Notes: a model not told the origin generated them from the sequence alone. Counted from the first letter of the stretch, positions 36,501 through 49,770 are shown. The stretch is DNA of 64,000 nt from Harmonia axyridis (GCF_914767665.1 NC_059508.1:1736001-1800000); one strand, 5' to 3'. Numbers and translations: made by a program.

Positions 36501-39500
36501 CCCAAGGGTTATGCGATGGATATTTGTTTTTTTCTCAATGAGTTCCATTTATTTTGTTCTGAAAATTTATTATGATCGAATTGTTCCTTTATCGAATAAA
36601 TCAGGGAAGAATATATTGTAGTTCATATATGCTTATTGTTATATGAATAAATTATTTCATATTATTTTGATTCTGAAAGGTCTCACAAAGTTCTAGTATT
36701 ATCAAAAATAAAAAACAGTTCTTATGATCCATTAGATGAAAAAAATTCCTATAATGAGCGGTCATTACATTCATTGACCCTATATATCCGGTGTAATTTG
36801 AAGACTGGCCAATCAAACAAACAACTCGTAAGTAGAGTATATGATCTTCTTAGGTATAATGACATTGCCATCTCAATGATATGTAGTACTTCACACGTAA
36901 ATTTTAATTGTCTCTTGGCGAAACTAGTACTGACTCATTTAGCTGATTCACCAAAAATAATGTCAGTCAATTACGAATATTTTTTCTGTCTGGATCAGTT
37001 GCTTCCACACTTATTCTCGTGGACCCCTTTCAAATCTTTACTGGTTTCGGTTGACCACCGAAATATACAGTGCGTCAATTTGACAAGGTACCAACTTTAA
37101 TATCTCGGCCCCCAAGCAAAATCGGAAAAATGCACGAAGAGGTTCGCAGAGAGGTATTCAATCAATTTGCGTCAACCCTGTGACGCAAATGTGATGACAG
37201 CGACCCCTAAAATTTTCAAATGGAGGTTGAGTGATGCCTTGTTAATAGGTAATTCGATGGCCTTTTCAAAAATGCTGTAAACTTGACCTTTTTGTTATTA
37301 CAAAGAGATAAATGGATTGGTAGAAGTGGACCGATTGAATGACAACTACGATCCTCAGACACCCTGAGATTTTTCCTCTGGTGACATTCAAAGTCGGTTG
37401 TGTATAAAACACAGCCTCGAGATGTAGAAAAATTGAATGAAAGAATATGCTCAGCATGCCGAGAAATTCAAGTTGAAGTTTTCCCAAAACGTAAGGGCCG
37501 AATTTGAAAATAAGTTATGTTTTTGTCTACGAAATAATGGACAACATTTTGAAAATCTTATACAGGGTGATTCGCCGGGATCGCCTAGTTGACGCTTTTG
37601 GAAAACTAATCATAATTTTGAGCTGAAAATTTGCATATTGGGACAATGATCTTTCTCCCTAAAATATTTTCAGATCTCTACAACTTCCGGTTATACCGGA
37701 AACAGATTACTACTTCCTTATTTCAAATGGCACACCCAGTATTTTATTGCATCATTAGATAGCTTTTTTTATTACAATTTCGGTAATATGCCATAAAGAA
37801 AACTCAACGAGTCAAGTATTATAAGACTGTTTGCGGTTTGGACCAAAAATTTACAGGGTGTTCATGAACTTTGACAACTCAAATTCATCAAAACTCAAGA
37901 TTTTCAAATTAGAACCTATGTTTTTCATTATTTCAGTCGATTCTACCAACAAAAATAAAGGAGCTTACTCAAGCAAAACCTATACCTAAAATGAATACTT
38001 TAAGAGTTATAGAGGAAGGACCTTGAATGAGGAAAAACCGCAATGTGGAGTAGTCTGTGACTTCCGGAAAACACAGAAAGAAACTAAAATTCGATGTTTC
38101 CATAACTAAATTTTACATTTAATGAATTATAATTAATTTTTCTTCGAAATTGTTGTGAAATCCATAAACTCTTACAGTTTTCAATTACGAATAATTCATT
38201 ACAATTCTTGAAATGTCAAATTCAGTTATGGAAACATCGAATTTTAGTTTCTTTCTCTGTTTTCCGGAAGTCACCGACTATTCCACACAGTGAGGAATTG
38301 CGGTTTGCCCTCATTTAAGATTCTTCCTCATTTAAGATTCTATCTCGATAAATCTTAAAGTATTGATTTTAGGTATAGGGTTGCTTAAGTAACAACCACT
38401 ATTTTCGTACTGGAATATGTGATAAAAAATATAGGTTCTAATTTAAAAATCTTGAGTTTTGATTAATTTGAGTTGTCCAAGTTCATGATCTTCTAATAAA
38501 CACTCTGTACAGTTTTGGTCCAAACCGCAACGCAAACAAACTTATAATACCTACTACGTATTTGCAGAATCGAAAAAGAAAAAAAATATCGAAGAAAGTT
38601 TTTTCTGCCAAAATATTAAAAAAAATTTGAGTCCTCATCGCCACCATTCTTTTTATACGAATCCCATTAACTCATGAACCTTTGAGTTCTGTCCAAAGGT
38701 ATGGCATATTGCCGAAATTGCCACCAGAAAAGCTATCTAATGATGCAATAATATACTGGGGGGTGCCATTTGAAATAAGGAATTAGTAGTCTGTTTCCGG
38801 TATAACCGGAAGTTGTAGAGATCTGAAAAGATTTTAGGGAGAAAGATCATTGTCTCAAACCCCAACATGCAAAATTTCAGCACAAAATTATAATTAGTTT
38901 TCCATAAAAGTCTAATAGGCCATCCCGGTGAATCACCCTGTATGTTAGAAAGATTTTCATGTTTCATTGCAACTCTTGCTATCGTGACTATTATACTCTT
39001 TTTTTTTCGGAATGACTAATGTAATGGAAACCATGTTAATAAACAAAAACATTGTCTAAATTATCGAAATGACTGCATATTTTCAGCGGAAAAACTCTCA
39101 TCAATATTCATCTGCTCAGATGTTTGCAAACTTTTTTCAAATCGAACTGCATCCCAAACTGTGAAAAAGTTTGCATACATCTGAGCTGATCATATGAGCG
39201 ACAAAAATTGATTAGACTTTTTCAACTGAAAATATGCAGTAATTTTGAACTCCTTGAAAGAATTGAGACTATGTCCCTGTTTGTTCACGTGGTCTCCATT
39301 TCATTTAATCAAAATTAATTTTTCCAAATATTTTGATGATTTCTTTGATTTGGTTTATCTTGAATTGATATTATTAGTAGGTATTAAGTAGAGTTGAGTA
39401 ATCTTATCCCTTCGAAACTTTATGCGTAGAAAATATACTGTCAGCCCCCGTACAAAACATGAAAACCGAAGCACTTTAACAACTGTTCATTTTAGGCATA

Positions 39501-42500
39501 ACTCGTCTCAACAAAAAATGAAGACTACTCACTAAGGTATCCGACAAGCAGAAAAATACAAAAAAAAATTGAATAAAAGGACTTATTGACATTTTTCAAA
39601 GGCCATTTTTCACAAATTGTAGTTTCTTCCGGACAACTTGTTGAGTGATACATAAATTCGCAGAATACTTGAAAACTTTCTGGGAATTCGATAAAAAAAT
39701 CCTACAATTATTTCGAACGGTTTTCAAGATATGACCTCTAGTTTGAACCATTATATCCATGAAATTTTTCGACAAAAGTGGCCTACATCTAAAAGTAACA
39801 CAAAGAAATTATGACAAGTGGAGTATTTAGAAATCAGAATTTCATGGAAATTATTAATATGATATAAAATTGGGCATTCTCATTAGAAAAAACAGGGTGG
39901 TATCGTGATTCACCAGTTTTGGACAAGTCTGTAGAGTCAAAAATAATTCAATCTTTTGCGCTAAGTTTTGTCGATTCTGTCAAAATTTGAATCATTCTTC
40001 TATTCCAAAATTTCCGAGAGCTATCGACCTTACGAGCACTATTGACTCACCCTGTATTTCATTACTATTATGTATTATTAATATCAATTCCATGAAATCA
40101 TATGAATATCAAGGTTTACATAATCTTACCAAGTTAATATATGCAAATGTTTAACTGATTTCTTAGCAGCCTTCAACATTTTTCTCTTACAGTTGAAAGA
40201 AGATAATAATTCTCCATTCCATCAGATTTAATTAATTAAGATTCAATTATGAAATCGTCATACCTCTGCAACTTTCACAGAAATAATTCATTTTTTATTT
40301 CCACAGTATGTCACAGAAAAAATGGGCGGTGCTGAGGGCACCAAACTGGATTTGGATTTCATGGATATGGAAAGGGTAAGAGAAAAAATGATATTTAGAA
40401 GTGAATTTTTCAGCGAACAGTTCTTTTTCAGAAAACCGATGTGACATACGAATTGGTGGAGGAACTCCAAGTGAAAACGAAAGAATTCCTTCAGCCAAAT
40501 CCTACAGCTAGAGCAAAAATGGCAGCAGTAAAAGGCATCAGTAAATTAAGTGGACAGGCAAAATCCAACACTTATCCTCAACCTGAAGGGGTATTAGGAG
40601 ATTGTATGTTGCTTTACGGGAAAAAATTAGGAGACGACAGCATGTTTGGTCAAGCTCTAGTCGAGATGGGTGAATCCCTAAAACAGATGGCAGATGTGAA
40701 ATACTCACTTGATGATAATATCAAGCAGAACTTCTTGGAACCCTTACATCACTTACAAACTAAGGATCTTAAGGAAGTTATGGTAAAGATTATTTCATTA
40801 TCATCTCCAAATTTTCTACCCTTTTTTTTTCTGGAGTAAGGAATACACTCAATATTTGTAGTAGAGCTACCAGAAAAGAAAAAGATCTTAGTTCCATTTT
40901 TGCCAAATTAAACTAGAGTCTCAGATATTGATTAGAAGAAATTGTATCTTCAATGGATATATTCCTTATTGGTGTCTCAAATTCAATGCTCACTGAAAGC
41001 ATCTCGAGAACTATAGGACTTAGAGAAAAAACCTTTAAGTCTAATAGTTCTCGAGATGCTTTCATAGAGCGTCGAATTTGAGAGACTCTGTACACTTATT
41101 ATATGCCAATATTTGTTCCCAAACTAATAAGTATGATGTTACAGCATCACAGAAAAAAACTGTCTGGACGAAGGCTAGATTTTGATTGTAAACGAAGAAG
41201 ACAGGCGAAAGGTGAGTTGTGGTGTAAACATTTCACAGAGCACGAAATGAAATTGACAAGCATGATTTATATCTAACAGTTAAGTGCCAGTCCAGTCCTT
41301 CAAAAACGCAGGGACATGGTGTTGGTATGTTTTATAAAGAAAATTATTTCAAAACCCTGCTTATTTTAATAATGATTTTGTGTAGATATAGACTAGAAAT
41401 TTTACATTTAAAACTTTTTATTGTTACTTTGACACGATTATTTGAAAACACATATCCTCAACTTGAATAATACCGTTTTCCCATTTGGATTCGATAAAAC
41501 ATTTGCTTATCAAAAATAGTTTAAATCAATTCCCATTAGAAATATTGCATTGGCCCTTATCATTCTATTATTTTTCTATTTTTTATATATTATTTTTGGT
41601 ATATTGGTTTATTATTTTTGTTATATTTATTATTTCCATATATTTCTGTATTTTGCTAGTTTTTATGGTATCTAGGTGTTATAATTTCGTTTATTTATTT
41701 TAATTTTTCCCATTTTTATAGATAAAGCATGAGCATTAATTTTGCACGAATTATTTCCTACATTGACAGGTTCCCATATTACAGATGAAGAGATTAAGAC
41801 TGCTGAAGATAAATTTGCAGAATCACTACACCTTGCTCAAATGGGCATGTTCAATTTATTAGAAAACGATGTGAGTACGAAAATCAACAGTTTCATCAGG
41901 TCCTCCAAGGGTGTTGAAATTTGTCAGATTTCCTATTTTTTGAACGCGAGACTAAAATAGTCCCAGTCGATCTTTATTTTAATTTAATAAACAAATATTC
42001 AGTTCAGACCATGGAAACATATTTCAAATTTGAACACCCAGTGCGATAATATTGAAGTGTTTATAACTAAATCATACTCAGCCTAAATAACGTTTTGCGC
42101 GCTTGTTCTAGGCAACAGTGTGCCAGCATTCCTCCTAAATATCTCTAATTTTCGAATTTTTAGCCCATAATAGTATAGAACTATAAATTCGATAACTCTC
42201 AACAGGAAAACCCTAGAGCATTGAATGTTCAATCAGTTTTTGTCATTTATTCCGCAATATTTTGAAAAATGTCAATTGAATTTAATGGATTGTAAGTTTC
42301 AGATTAACGATATGATGAATATTTTATTGATTATGGTGAAATTGTTTTCAGTTTTTGATCTAGAAGACGAGCAGTGCAGGAAATTTCTTATACATATGTG
42401 AATTTTTTAGGAGTTCCAGCTATTTGATATTTTTAGAGCAGTTGAATTTAAATGGCTGATGAACAAGCGCCCAAAAGCTCCTCGATTTTCTAAAATTTCA

Positions 42501-45500
42501 AACTAATTTTGGTGCAATGAATGTAGAATTTTTTTAAATTGTAGGTAGAACAAATATCTCAGTTAGCTACGTTTGCGGAAGGTCTTTTGGACTACCACAG
42601 CCAATGTACAGAAATTTTAAAGCATCTTACTGAAACTCTACAAGAAAAGTAAGTTATTTCATGGACCCTTTATTGTATACTTGAACGTTCAAACATTATT
42701 TTTCCCCCCAAACAAAGATCAAAAAAATTGCCTGTATTTATCTTTCCAGAAATGTCAATTAGTGAGTGTTGATGTTATTCATTGTTTTTTCTTTTTTTTA
42801 GGAGGGAAGAAGCAGCTGAGCGCCCAAAGGTTGAATTCGTTCCGAAATCATTGACAGATTTGAATATAGAAGGTGTCCTGGATGGAGTAAATGGTACACA
42901 TCATAGCAATCCAAATTTGAACATTCAACATCAAAATTCTTATAATATTTCAAACAATCAGTTCAAAAAACCTGCTATACCTAAGTCAATTCCCAATCGT
43001 ACACATCTAGATCCCTTCGACCCTTGGAGCTATCCCCAAGGTAGATTTTTTTTATTTTATTTTGTTTTTTTTTATAGAACCGGTAACTTGAAATCTATGC
43101 TAAGACACTCTTTCAAAAACAATTTGTCTAAAAAATACCGGGTGTGGTTCATCACAAAAAATTTGTTTTGAACCTAACAATAGGTGTTCATTTATGACTT
43201 TCTATGAACCTGACAAAAATTGGCTATTGTTCTTTCGAAAAATCTTATATTTCCCTTTAATTTTTATGAATAATTATTTCAATATGTTTACTTAACTCTT
43301 GGAGCTTTTAGCATGTCGAACTTCAAAAAAGGTCCATTTTTGAACAAATTGGAAGATCACATACCTTCATTACTTTTGTATTGCAATTTTTATCTTGGAC
43401 ATACTGTATATTAAAAATATTATTCTTGGATATTTATCCTTTCAAAATGAATATGATATAATTTTTGGAATTATCGGCTTAGCATAAAATTTGAATGAAG
43501 TGAATTCATTTTTTTATTTCTGAAAACTATCACTATATATCTTGATGATAGTAAATATTTTTTTAAATTCCTTGTAGTTACCGGTTCATCTATAATACTT
43601 AATTATAATTTATTATTATTCGCAATTGCAAAAGAAGGATGGTAAGTTTCATTATGATTAGTGACAGTTTTTTTGATTATTTTGTTTAATTTAAATCTTA
43701 TTTATTATTATTCCTTTTCCTCAATCACCTCTTGAAAATCAAATTGCTAGGACTTCAAACATTCATTCTCCTCAAAAGTCTCCTAAATCTGAATTGTTGT
43801 TGTTTATGTTGTATGTGTTACTTTCCTTTGCTTGAGTATATCTTTGCTTCTATTATCAAGTGAATTGAATTGTTCAATTGAATCCATTTACTATCTCATT
43901 GTCCCATACATAAATGTTTTCATAGGAAGATAGCCATTGCAATAGGGAGTAAAAAAAGAAAATAATTTTGATCTAATATACAAATAGATTCTTAATTACA
44001 ATTCGTTGACTTGAATAAAAATTTTCAAAATTATTGTTAATCTTGAATTGAACAGACAAAAATTTTCTATTTTGAAAAAGAGAAATATTATTGATTGATG
44101 AATCTTATTGAAGAGCTCAAACTAATATTGATCTGACTGAATTGAACAGTGATTTTGATTTCTTTCACATATATAGCTTCTATAACGTTGAGTATATCAA
44201 GCCATTCCTTTTACTGAGTAGTTTGTGAATAACTTTTTGTTGAGCAGTTTATATGTTATGACGCAAATGGAATTTGGCAAGTATCCAAAATTTATTCTTG
44301 TTACACTTCTTCTCAATATATATTTATCATTGGTCCTATTGAATATACTCAATACCCAAACAAACTATGAAAACATGCGAACTTTTTGGTAGTGCAAGTT
44401 CAAACTTTGTGCCTTTGTGATCATGTTTCTAAATTGCCTGAGTTGTTGTTCTGACAAAGATGTGTTGTTAGGAACTTCACAAGCGTCTTCTCCTCAACAT
44501 AAACCACATCAACTTGAGCTAATTCCTGGACAACATTCTGCTAATGGTAACTTTCTCTCTAGAAATCATTTTGGAACAAAAACTAAGACTAAAACATGGA
44601 AATTGATAATATTCAGCGATAAATTTCAATTCATAAGTGACCAATTTCTCAAGAATTGCTTCTGGAATTGAAAATTGAATTTTTATTGAGTAACCAGTCG
44701 GTAACTTTAGTTTTTGTTTCTTGATATTTCTATCTGACTATAGAATCGGTTACATAGGCTTTTGTATGCTCTTTAAATTTGATTGTGGAATGTATAGTTT
44801 TGTAGAATGTTAGTATTATGCTCATTCTTTGTTTGGTTCAGTTCATTAGATTTCTTATATTTTCAGAGCGATGAGGAATTTTCTTCAGCATACATTTTTT
44901 CTTATTCTTCTTTATCTACTCTTTCATTATTAACCTCCGTTGGTGTTCCCTAGTCAGAGCTTCACGTTTTTCTAATTCAAGAGAATTGTTTGTGTTTGTG
45001 TAATACTTCAATGATTACTTTATTTGCTATTTTTTATATGCTTTGTTTCAAATGGGACGATATTTTAAATGGATGTTATAATTTCTTGTGTTGAATTTGT
45101 TCCTGATCCTGTGATTCCCGATCACAAAACCGTGTTATGGATCTGTTCTACTTTTAATTTCTTCTTCATTTATAAAAGTTTCTGTAAACGCGTTACTTTT
45201 CAATCTATTAGGGTTGATATTCTGTAGAACAAAAACTGCATAGGGCTTGAATCTATCGTATAATAACAGCTTGGGGGGATTTACTTTGTAATTCTGCTAT
45301 ACATATAAGGTTGTTAGGCAATAGAAAGAAAGACATGACATACTTGGCTGCTTTGTCGTTAGATCTTAAGAGAGCTTAATAGTTTTGAGATTGCATTCAA
45401 TTTATTTTTTTGAAATGGAAACAAATTACATTGAAAATTAAAGTAATTGTAATATCGTAGATTTTTTTCTTGTATTCATGCTTGTACTAAAATGATAATT

Positions 45501-46258
45501 TTCAGTATCTCTAGGTAGAACAAAATTCATACTTTTACTACTATGACGAGAAAGTACTGGGAATTGGTAAATGAAACACAAAATTTGTAATATTTATCAA
45601 ATTTTTGAATCGCGAATTCTTTTTTAATTCTTTTATCTGTCTGTTCATTCTCAGCCAAATCTACAACTTTTGAATTAACATTCATACACACATGTTCTTG
45701 ATGAGATTACATACTTTGGATGAACTGACAAAATAGAGTGATGTAAACAATTTCTTTCAAGCTAGCCTTTTGAATAATCAATCCCCTATATTTTCTTGAT
45801 AGTGTATATATGAAAGATTTCTCATTATATTTGTCCTAATGATAAAATTCATTGTAGCATCTCCGTTGCCGTCTCCGATGAAATCTCCTGCAAGGACACC
45901 AATGATTAAACAGCCATGTTGTACAGCACTGTACGACTTTGATCCTGAAAATCCTGGAGAACTCGGATTCAAGGTGAGCCTCATATCAGCTCTAAAATTT
46001 CGAGTTAATTTTTGCTTTATCTTTAGCAAAAAATACTATTGGTAAATACAAATTCAAAAAAATACATTTTCGATGAAAGCATGAGTTTTCAATATTTTTG
46101 GTTGTATTTGCTAGTGTTTCAAGTCCATTATCTTTCAGGAAAATGATTCGATCACTCTCCTAAACAAAATAGATGAGAATTGGTTTGAGGGCAGTATAAA
46201 TGGCCGTACAGGTTACTTCCCAGTGAATTATGTACGAGTAGATGTGCCATTACCATGA
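33563..46258 (+). CDS. EndoA: Endophilin A (BAR-SH3 endocytic adaptor)
   Basis: A membrane-curvature protein that senses and tubulates membranes and recruits dynamin and synaptojanin during synaptic vesicle endocytosis. Coding exons: 33563-33607, 40307-40375, 40432-40782, 41145-41211, 41785-41870, 42545-42648, 42802-43040, (cassette 44460-44546), 45858-45973 and 46139-46258. All have GT-AG borders and compatible phases. The product is about 398 residues, or 427 with the cassette. It starts MAFAGLKKQINK, the amphipathic H0 helix. The BAR domain follows (about residues 20-240) with TDVTYELVEELQVKTKEF, FLEPLHHLQTKDLKEVM and FAESLHLAQMGMFNLLEND. A proline- and asparagine-rich linker leads to a C-terminal SH3 with ALYDFDPENPGELGF, ENWFEGSINGRTGYFP and NYV. 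Intron 1 is ~6.7 kb and full of transposon debris. The ATG at 33563 lies in ACCAAAAATGG and follows an acceptor, so upstream non-coding exons exist. Confidence 0.96.
34405..34500. mobile_element. Foldback family C arm fragment (endophilin intron 1)
   Basis: GTGTTCCTAAATTGGAGGTG followed by AAATGAAAATGACAG matches the family C left arm at 3234. Only about 90 bases are present and no partner arm is seen. Confidence 0.65.
35151..35890 (+). mobile_element. Degenerate hAT element (endophilin intron 1)
   Basis: The outer ends AGGGATTCATCAAG and, inverted, GCTCAAGCCAAGCCCTG form decayed terminal repeats. They are flanked by AATCTGTT (35143-35150) and AATCTCTT (35891-35898), an 8-bp target duplication with one mismatch. 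Subterminal regions contain many CAAGTAGCTTGATAT-type palindromic words in both orientations. Inside, 35461-35610 encodes PVERQFSGAALTVTKSRNWL followed by a VVKSIRCLIWLRSWM-like end, a recognisable hAT C-terminal dimerisation segment. Everything upstream of it in the transposase is deleted. Confidence 0.8.
35461..35610 (+). pseudogene. hAT transposase dimerisation-domain fragment
   Basis: A 49-codon open segment ending at TAA (35608-35610). The ERQFSGAA...SRNWL...IRCLIWLRSW pattern corresponds to the hAT family C-terminal dimerisation motif (usually ERxFSxxG...RxxL...L..LxxW). Upstream in-frame codons contain stops and the catalytic core is missing, so it is a fossil. Confidence 0.75.
36030..36362 (+). 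pseudogene. Non-LTR reverse-transcriptase fragment (endophilin intron 1)
   Basis: The sequence encodes GERRRIEKGIPQGAVLGPVL, then a block ending FLSYSDATYEGLRGVENG and MEHLQRWLSENKLSLKMKK. This corresponds to reverse-transcriptase motifs around the catalytic YADD box, here reading YSDA so the second catalytic aspartate is lost. It is a paralogue of the fragment at 12130-13640 and shows what that locus looked like before the mariner inserted. Neither end of the original element is recognisable. Confidence 0.8.
36363..37562. other. Endophilin intron 1, no recognised feature
   Basis: AT-rich intronic sequence. The open frame at 36774-37100 shows no recognisable family. Confidence 0.35.
37563..38940. 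mobile_element. Foldback element, families A+B composite (copy 2)
   Basis: Collinear with the element at 5290-6811. Ends are CAGGGTGATTCGCCGG and CCGGTGAATCACCCTG with TA on both sides, and the inner B motif is at 37854 (ACAGGGTGTTCATGAAC, with the TATAAGAAGA part deleted) and near 38510. Arms pair over almost the whole 1.38 kb. It lies inside intron 1 of endophilin A, so the primary transcript would include a very long hairpin. Confidence 0.88.
39894..40058. mobile_element. Putative 165-bp MITE with CAGGGTG ends
   Basis: Left end ACAGGGTGGTATCGTG and right end TTGACTCACCCTGTA. Only the terminal CAGGGTG/CACCCTG heptamer and a few neighbouring bases pair, unlike the long arms of the other families, so the pairing of these two ends as one element is tentative. 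It sits in endophilin intron 1. Confidence 0.5.
40972..41092. repeat. Palindromic repeat in endophilin intron 3
   Basis: GTCTCAAATTCAATGCTCAC then AAGCATCTCGAGAACTATAG pairs with CTAATAGTTCTCGAGATGCTT then CGTCGAATTTGAGAGAC, leaving a ~20-base loop. The end AGAGACTCTGTAC is a diverged version of the CAGGGTG-type terminus. A related piece is found at 30613-30650. Confidence 0.75.
43041..44459. other. Endophilin intron 7, AT-rich
   Basis: No repeat or additional exon can be supported. A serine/proline-rich reading (TSNIHSPQKSPKSEL) after an acceptor-like TTGCTAG near 43751 resembles the cassette exon's composition but is out of phase with both neighbours. Confidence 0.35.
44460..44546 (+). other. 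EndoA: Likely cassette exon of endophilin A (linker variant)
   Basis: This 87-base segment is bounded by an AG after TTCTGACAAAG and a GTAACT donor, is phase 1 at both ends, and adds 29 residues (DVLLGTSQASSPQHKPHQLE then LIPGQHSAN) to the linker between BAR and SH3. Because both neighbouring joins are also phase 1, inclusion or skipping keeps the frame. The residues are serine-, proline- and glutamine-rich, as expected for a flexible linker. Its use is inferred; the acceptor is only moderately pyrimidine-rich. Confidence 0.6.
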
Positions 46259-48720
46259 GTTACGGGTTAAATGTAAAAAAAAATAAAACCCCCAGTATAT
46301 ATTATAATTTCAACTCTGCATGGCATTGAATGTTTGTTTCTATTTATATTTGTACGTTGAGTTTTTCAACTGCACTCAGTGAATTTTGCCATAATTGAAT
46401 GAGGAACATTAGTGATAAAAAAGCATTTAATAATTTGAAAGTACTGAAATTATGCAAGACCTTCCTAGCAGAGTGAAATGATTTTGTAAATGTTTGTATA
46501 TATTTAGTTTTGAATTTTTAATATTAATTCACATTACCCAGTGTGCAGTTGAATCAATTATTATTTTATTGATAGTTTTTAGGTAATCAATGAAATGATT
46601 ATCAGTTATAAGAATTTCAAGTACAAGATGCTTCAGTTGTAAATATTATATTACTGCTCAGTTATTTTAATTATTAGTAGTTTGTTAGAACACAATCTTC
46701 AAATTATGCTATTGATTATGCAGTAAATGTGATACTTGGAAAAAATCATGTAATATTTTGGAAAATATGGCCGTTGAAAAAACCAATAGCATAAACTGAA
46801 TGTTGTGCATGTTAATGATGTTACTCTACAAATTGGGGATAGTGTTAAAGAAATCGTGATCACTTGAAATCCTATTTTTGAAAATTCACTGAGAATAGAT
46901 CAATTATTTGGCAATTTTAATATTAATGATAACTACATGTTAAGCTAAGCTTTCAATTGAGAGGAAAAAATGAGAGATGAAAACCATTTATTATGGGTTT
47001 ATTCGATAGATAACATGATTTCATCTTTGTACTGTGGTTTTGTTATTTTAAAACTTTTTATTGACTCGATAAATTTTTATCACGACTAATCAATTTCTCT
47101 TTAGTATAAAAATAATTTTGCAACTCCTATTCAATCATGATATTATTTGAATTAAGAATGAAGTAAGGAAAATATGCAGCAGCCTTCTTATATGTGGTTC
47201 TTTCAACAAACCAACTTATAAAAACAGAAAATAGCCAAAAAATGTTATTGCATGACATGGAAATTCAATGTTGATATATGAATTAAGAGAATTTTTGTTG
47301 ATGTTTTAATGTACATTGTGAATTTCTGCTGAAACTTTATTGCATTGTGAATCAACAGCTTCATAACATTATTGACAAAGTATTTACTTGATTACTTTAT
47401 ATTCCTGGATGGTTTCAAAACTATTGATTGAATTTGTTGTAAATAGTGCTGTGACATATATTACGCTACAATTCAAGAAGTTGTATGCCAAGATATGTGC
47501 TCTCTGCAGGTATGACATCGATAAAGTTTCTGCTGGAATATGAACAATTAATTAAACGTTGTCATTTGACATGCTATAGATGTATTTCTTATAATTGTGT
47601 AAATTACCAGATAGCATTCATATGCATTTTGCTTTATATTGAGTGAAATTTTATGTGAAAATGACTAAGATACACATTTCAATTCTCTTCCGAGGCATTT
47701 GCAGATTTCTGGTTGATTTTCATGTCCTGATGGATCTTTCTCATTATTTTTCATTTTAACCTATATATCGAACTGGTTCCTTTCAAAGCTGAAGTAACTA
47801 TACACTTCTTCTGGAGTCTCTGTCAATTAGAGTTTGAAGCACTTTTCGATAATAAAGTTTTTGTCATTAGAAATTAGCGTTTATCAACTATATTACAGAA
47901 TCCGATCCGTAATTTTAATGTTTTGCCTTCAAGTGAACTTGACTTATTTATCGAAATGCGCGTCAATAGTTGATTAAAAAATCCCAAGGATAAGAATGTG
48001 GTTATTTCAGTTTTCACGTATAGTACAGATCCTACAGAGAACCCGAATTATTTGATGAATTTGTTTTGGTTATGTTGCTTGAGGCCCATCTCAGTATAGA
48101 GCAAATTGATCATATTAATATATTTAATGTCTGGTTCATGACAATACATTAGAATTAACGTTGAATAAGTATAACCAATTAAGATATTGTTATAAGGTTA
48201 TAATAAATTCTTAACATCCAGCCAGACTAGAATATCAGAATCAGTCGAAAAGAATTTGTAATTTGTTCCAGTTGTTTCAAGTTTGGGAATCAAAGGGACT
48301 GGATATCAGTTGGGGAAGAAATTCTCATTTCAGATTCTATTTAACTAGTATTCTTCATAAAGTAGGTATATCGGAGTGGAATTTGCAGCTCCTAAAGATG
48401 AAATATAGAATTTATACTCTATAATCTATTATAATTTCATCCTAAATACAGATCTCTGAATCACAATATGCGTTGCAATAAATTGTTCAACTAAAGATAT
48501 ACCATCGGTAATTAGACTATAACTCTTATTTCTTAAAAACCAAAATTAATGTCGTTTATTGCACTTTCAAGACAAATAGAAGTATTTTGTTATTATTTGC
48601 CATATTTTTTTAAATGTAGCATGTTACCAAGCCAAAATATTGTTAATACACATGTATACAATTTGAATGTTACCGTATTTGTGCATTAATAAAAAATGTG
48701 TCACATCTAGGATTTTGTAG
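46259..48720 (+). other. Endophilin A 3' UTR / downstream region
   Basis: Low-complexity AT-rich sequence without transposons, in contrast to the flanking regions, consistent with a long 3' UTR under constraint. AATAAA-type poly(A) signals are visible near 46284, 47854 and 48695. Which is used cannot be told from sequence. Confidence 0.45.
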
Positions 48721-49185
48721 CTCTCAAATCCTTAACACTCACATGTTTCAATACTTGATGTTTAAACTAATTGTTACATAATCACCAGAGTCGTGACCAA
48801 TGATCTAATAATTAGCAAAACTCGAAATCATTCAATTTTTGAGGCTTCTTGGGAGGAACCTTACATTAATATCCTACCTTAGTATTTAACTATGGGAAGA
48901 ACTGATTGCGAATAGGTATTCAGCATGGAAAACTCTTCTTAACATCAAAGTTCGGAACCAAAACTACTGTTAGATATTCAGCATGGAAATTTCTTCATGA
49001 TATCAAATTTTGAAGGTTATCCTACTATTTTCTTTTTCAGCAAAATACTACAAATACAAAATATAAAAGCCTCAAGTTGATTTTGGAAACATCTGATGGC
49101 GGATAGGTGTTGAATATTGAAGATTATTTGTGTTACCATAGTTTAATGCCATTATATTACCAAATATACCTTGCACCATTTTGGC

Positions 49186-49770
49186 GGATGCGCTTAAATC
49201 TAGCGCATTCACCTTTTTCTTCGAATATTTGACTATATGACAACATCAAGAAAAAGTAACTCAAATCGACCTTGGTATACATTACAGGATATAAGAGGAT
49301 AGCTGCGGCATGTATAAGTTCAGTAAATTTTTTATAGATGGCTTATAGGCAAATTTTCTACTGAATTGAGATTTTGAAGAAAATCTATAAATTCCGAATT
49401 AAGCATCGATTTTGAGGAAACAATTTTTCTACACATTGAAAGCACATTTTTTTTACAACTGGCATGTCTCAGCTTTGGTACAAGTAAATCTATGCATACC
49501 CATTTCACAAGCCTCAGATTCTGACCAGCAACAGGGGTCAAACCACCTTGAAAATTTTCCCACAAAACTGGAACAGACAATACCGAATATTTCTCATTTA
49601 AAAGTACATATTTTCACGGAGAAACTGATACAAGTTAAATTTTCAGCATGGGGATTTTCTTATGATACCAAGTTGTGAATCTGATATGAGCAGAAAATCT
49701 TTCTTCCAATTTAATCTCTGTACATATATTACATTAAACTAAAGGCGAATGCGTTATAAACAGCGCATCC
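49186..49770. repeat. Segment bounded by inverted GC-containing hairpins
   Basis: The left edge is GGATGCGCT...AGCGCATTC (49186-49210) and the right edge GAATGCG...GCGCATCC (49747-49770). Each is a small hairpin, and the two are in inverted orientation relative to each other. This could be a non-autonomous element of unknown class; no target duplication is obvious. Confidence 0.35.

Noticed and set aside
41485..41703. Hydrophobic 72-codon open frame in endophilin intron 4
   Set aside because: Produced by an AT-rich T-tract (codons TTT, TAT, ATT); it lies within an intron between well-defined exons and has no splice signals of its own.
43751..43800. Possible extra endophilin exon with Ser/Pro-rich reading (TSNIHSPQKSPKSEL)
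   Set aside because: The readable frame does not match the phase 1 join of the neighbouring exons and no convincing donor follows in frame.
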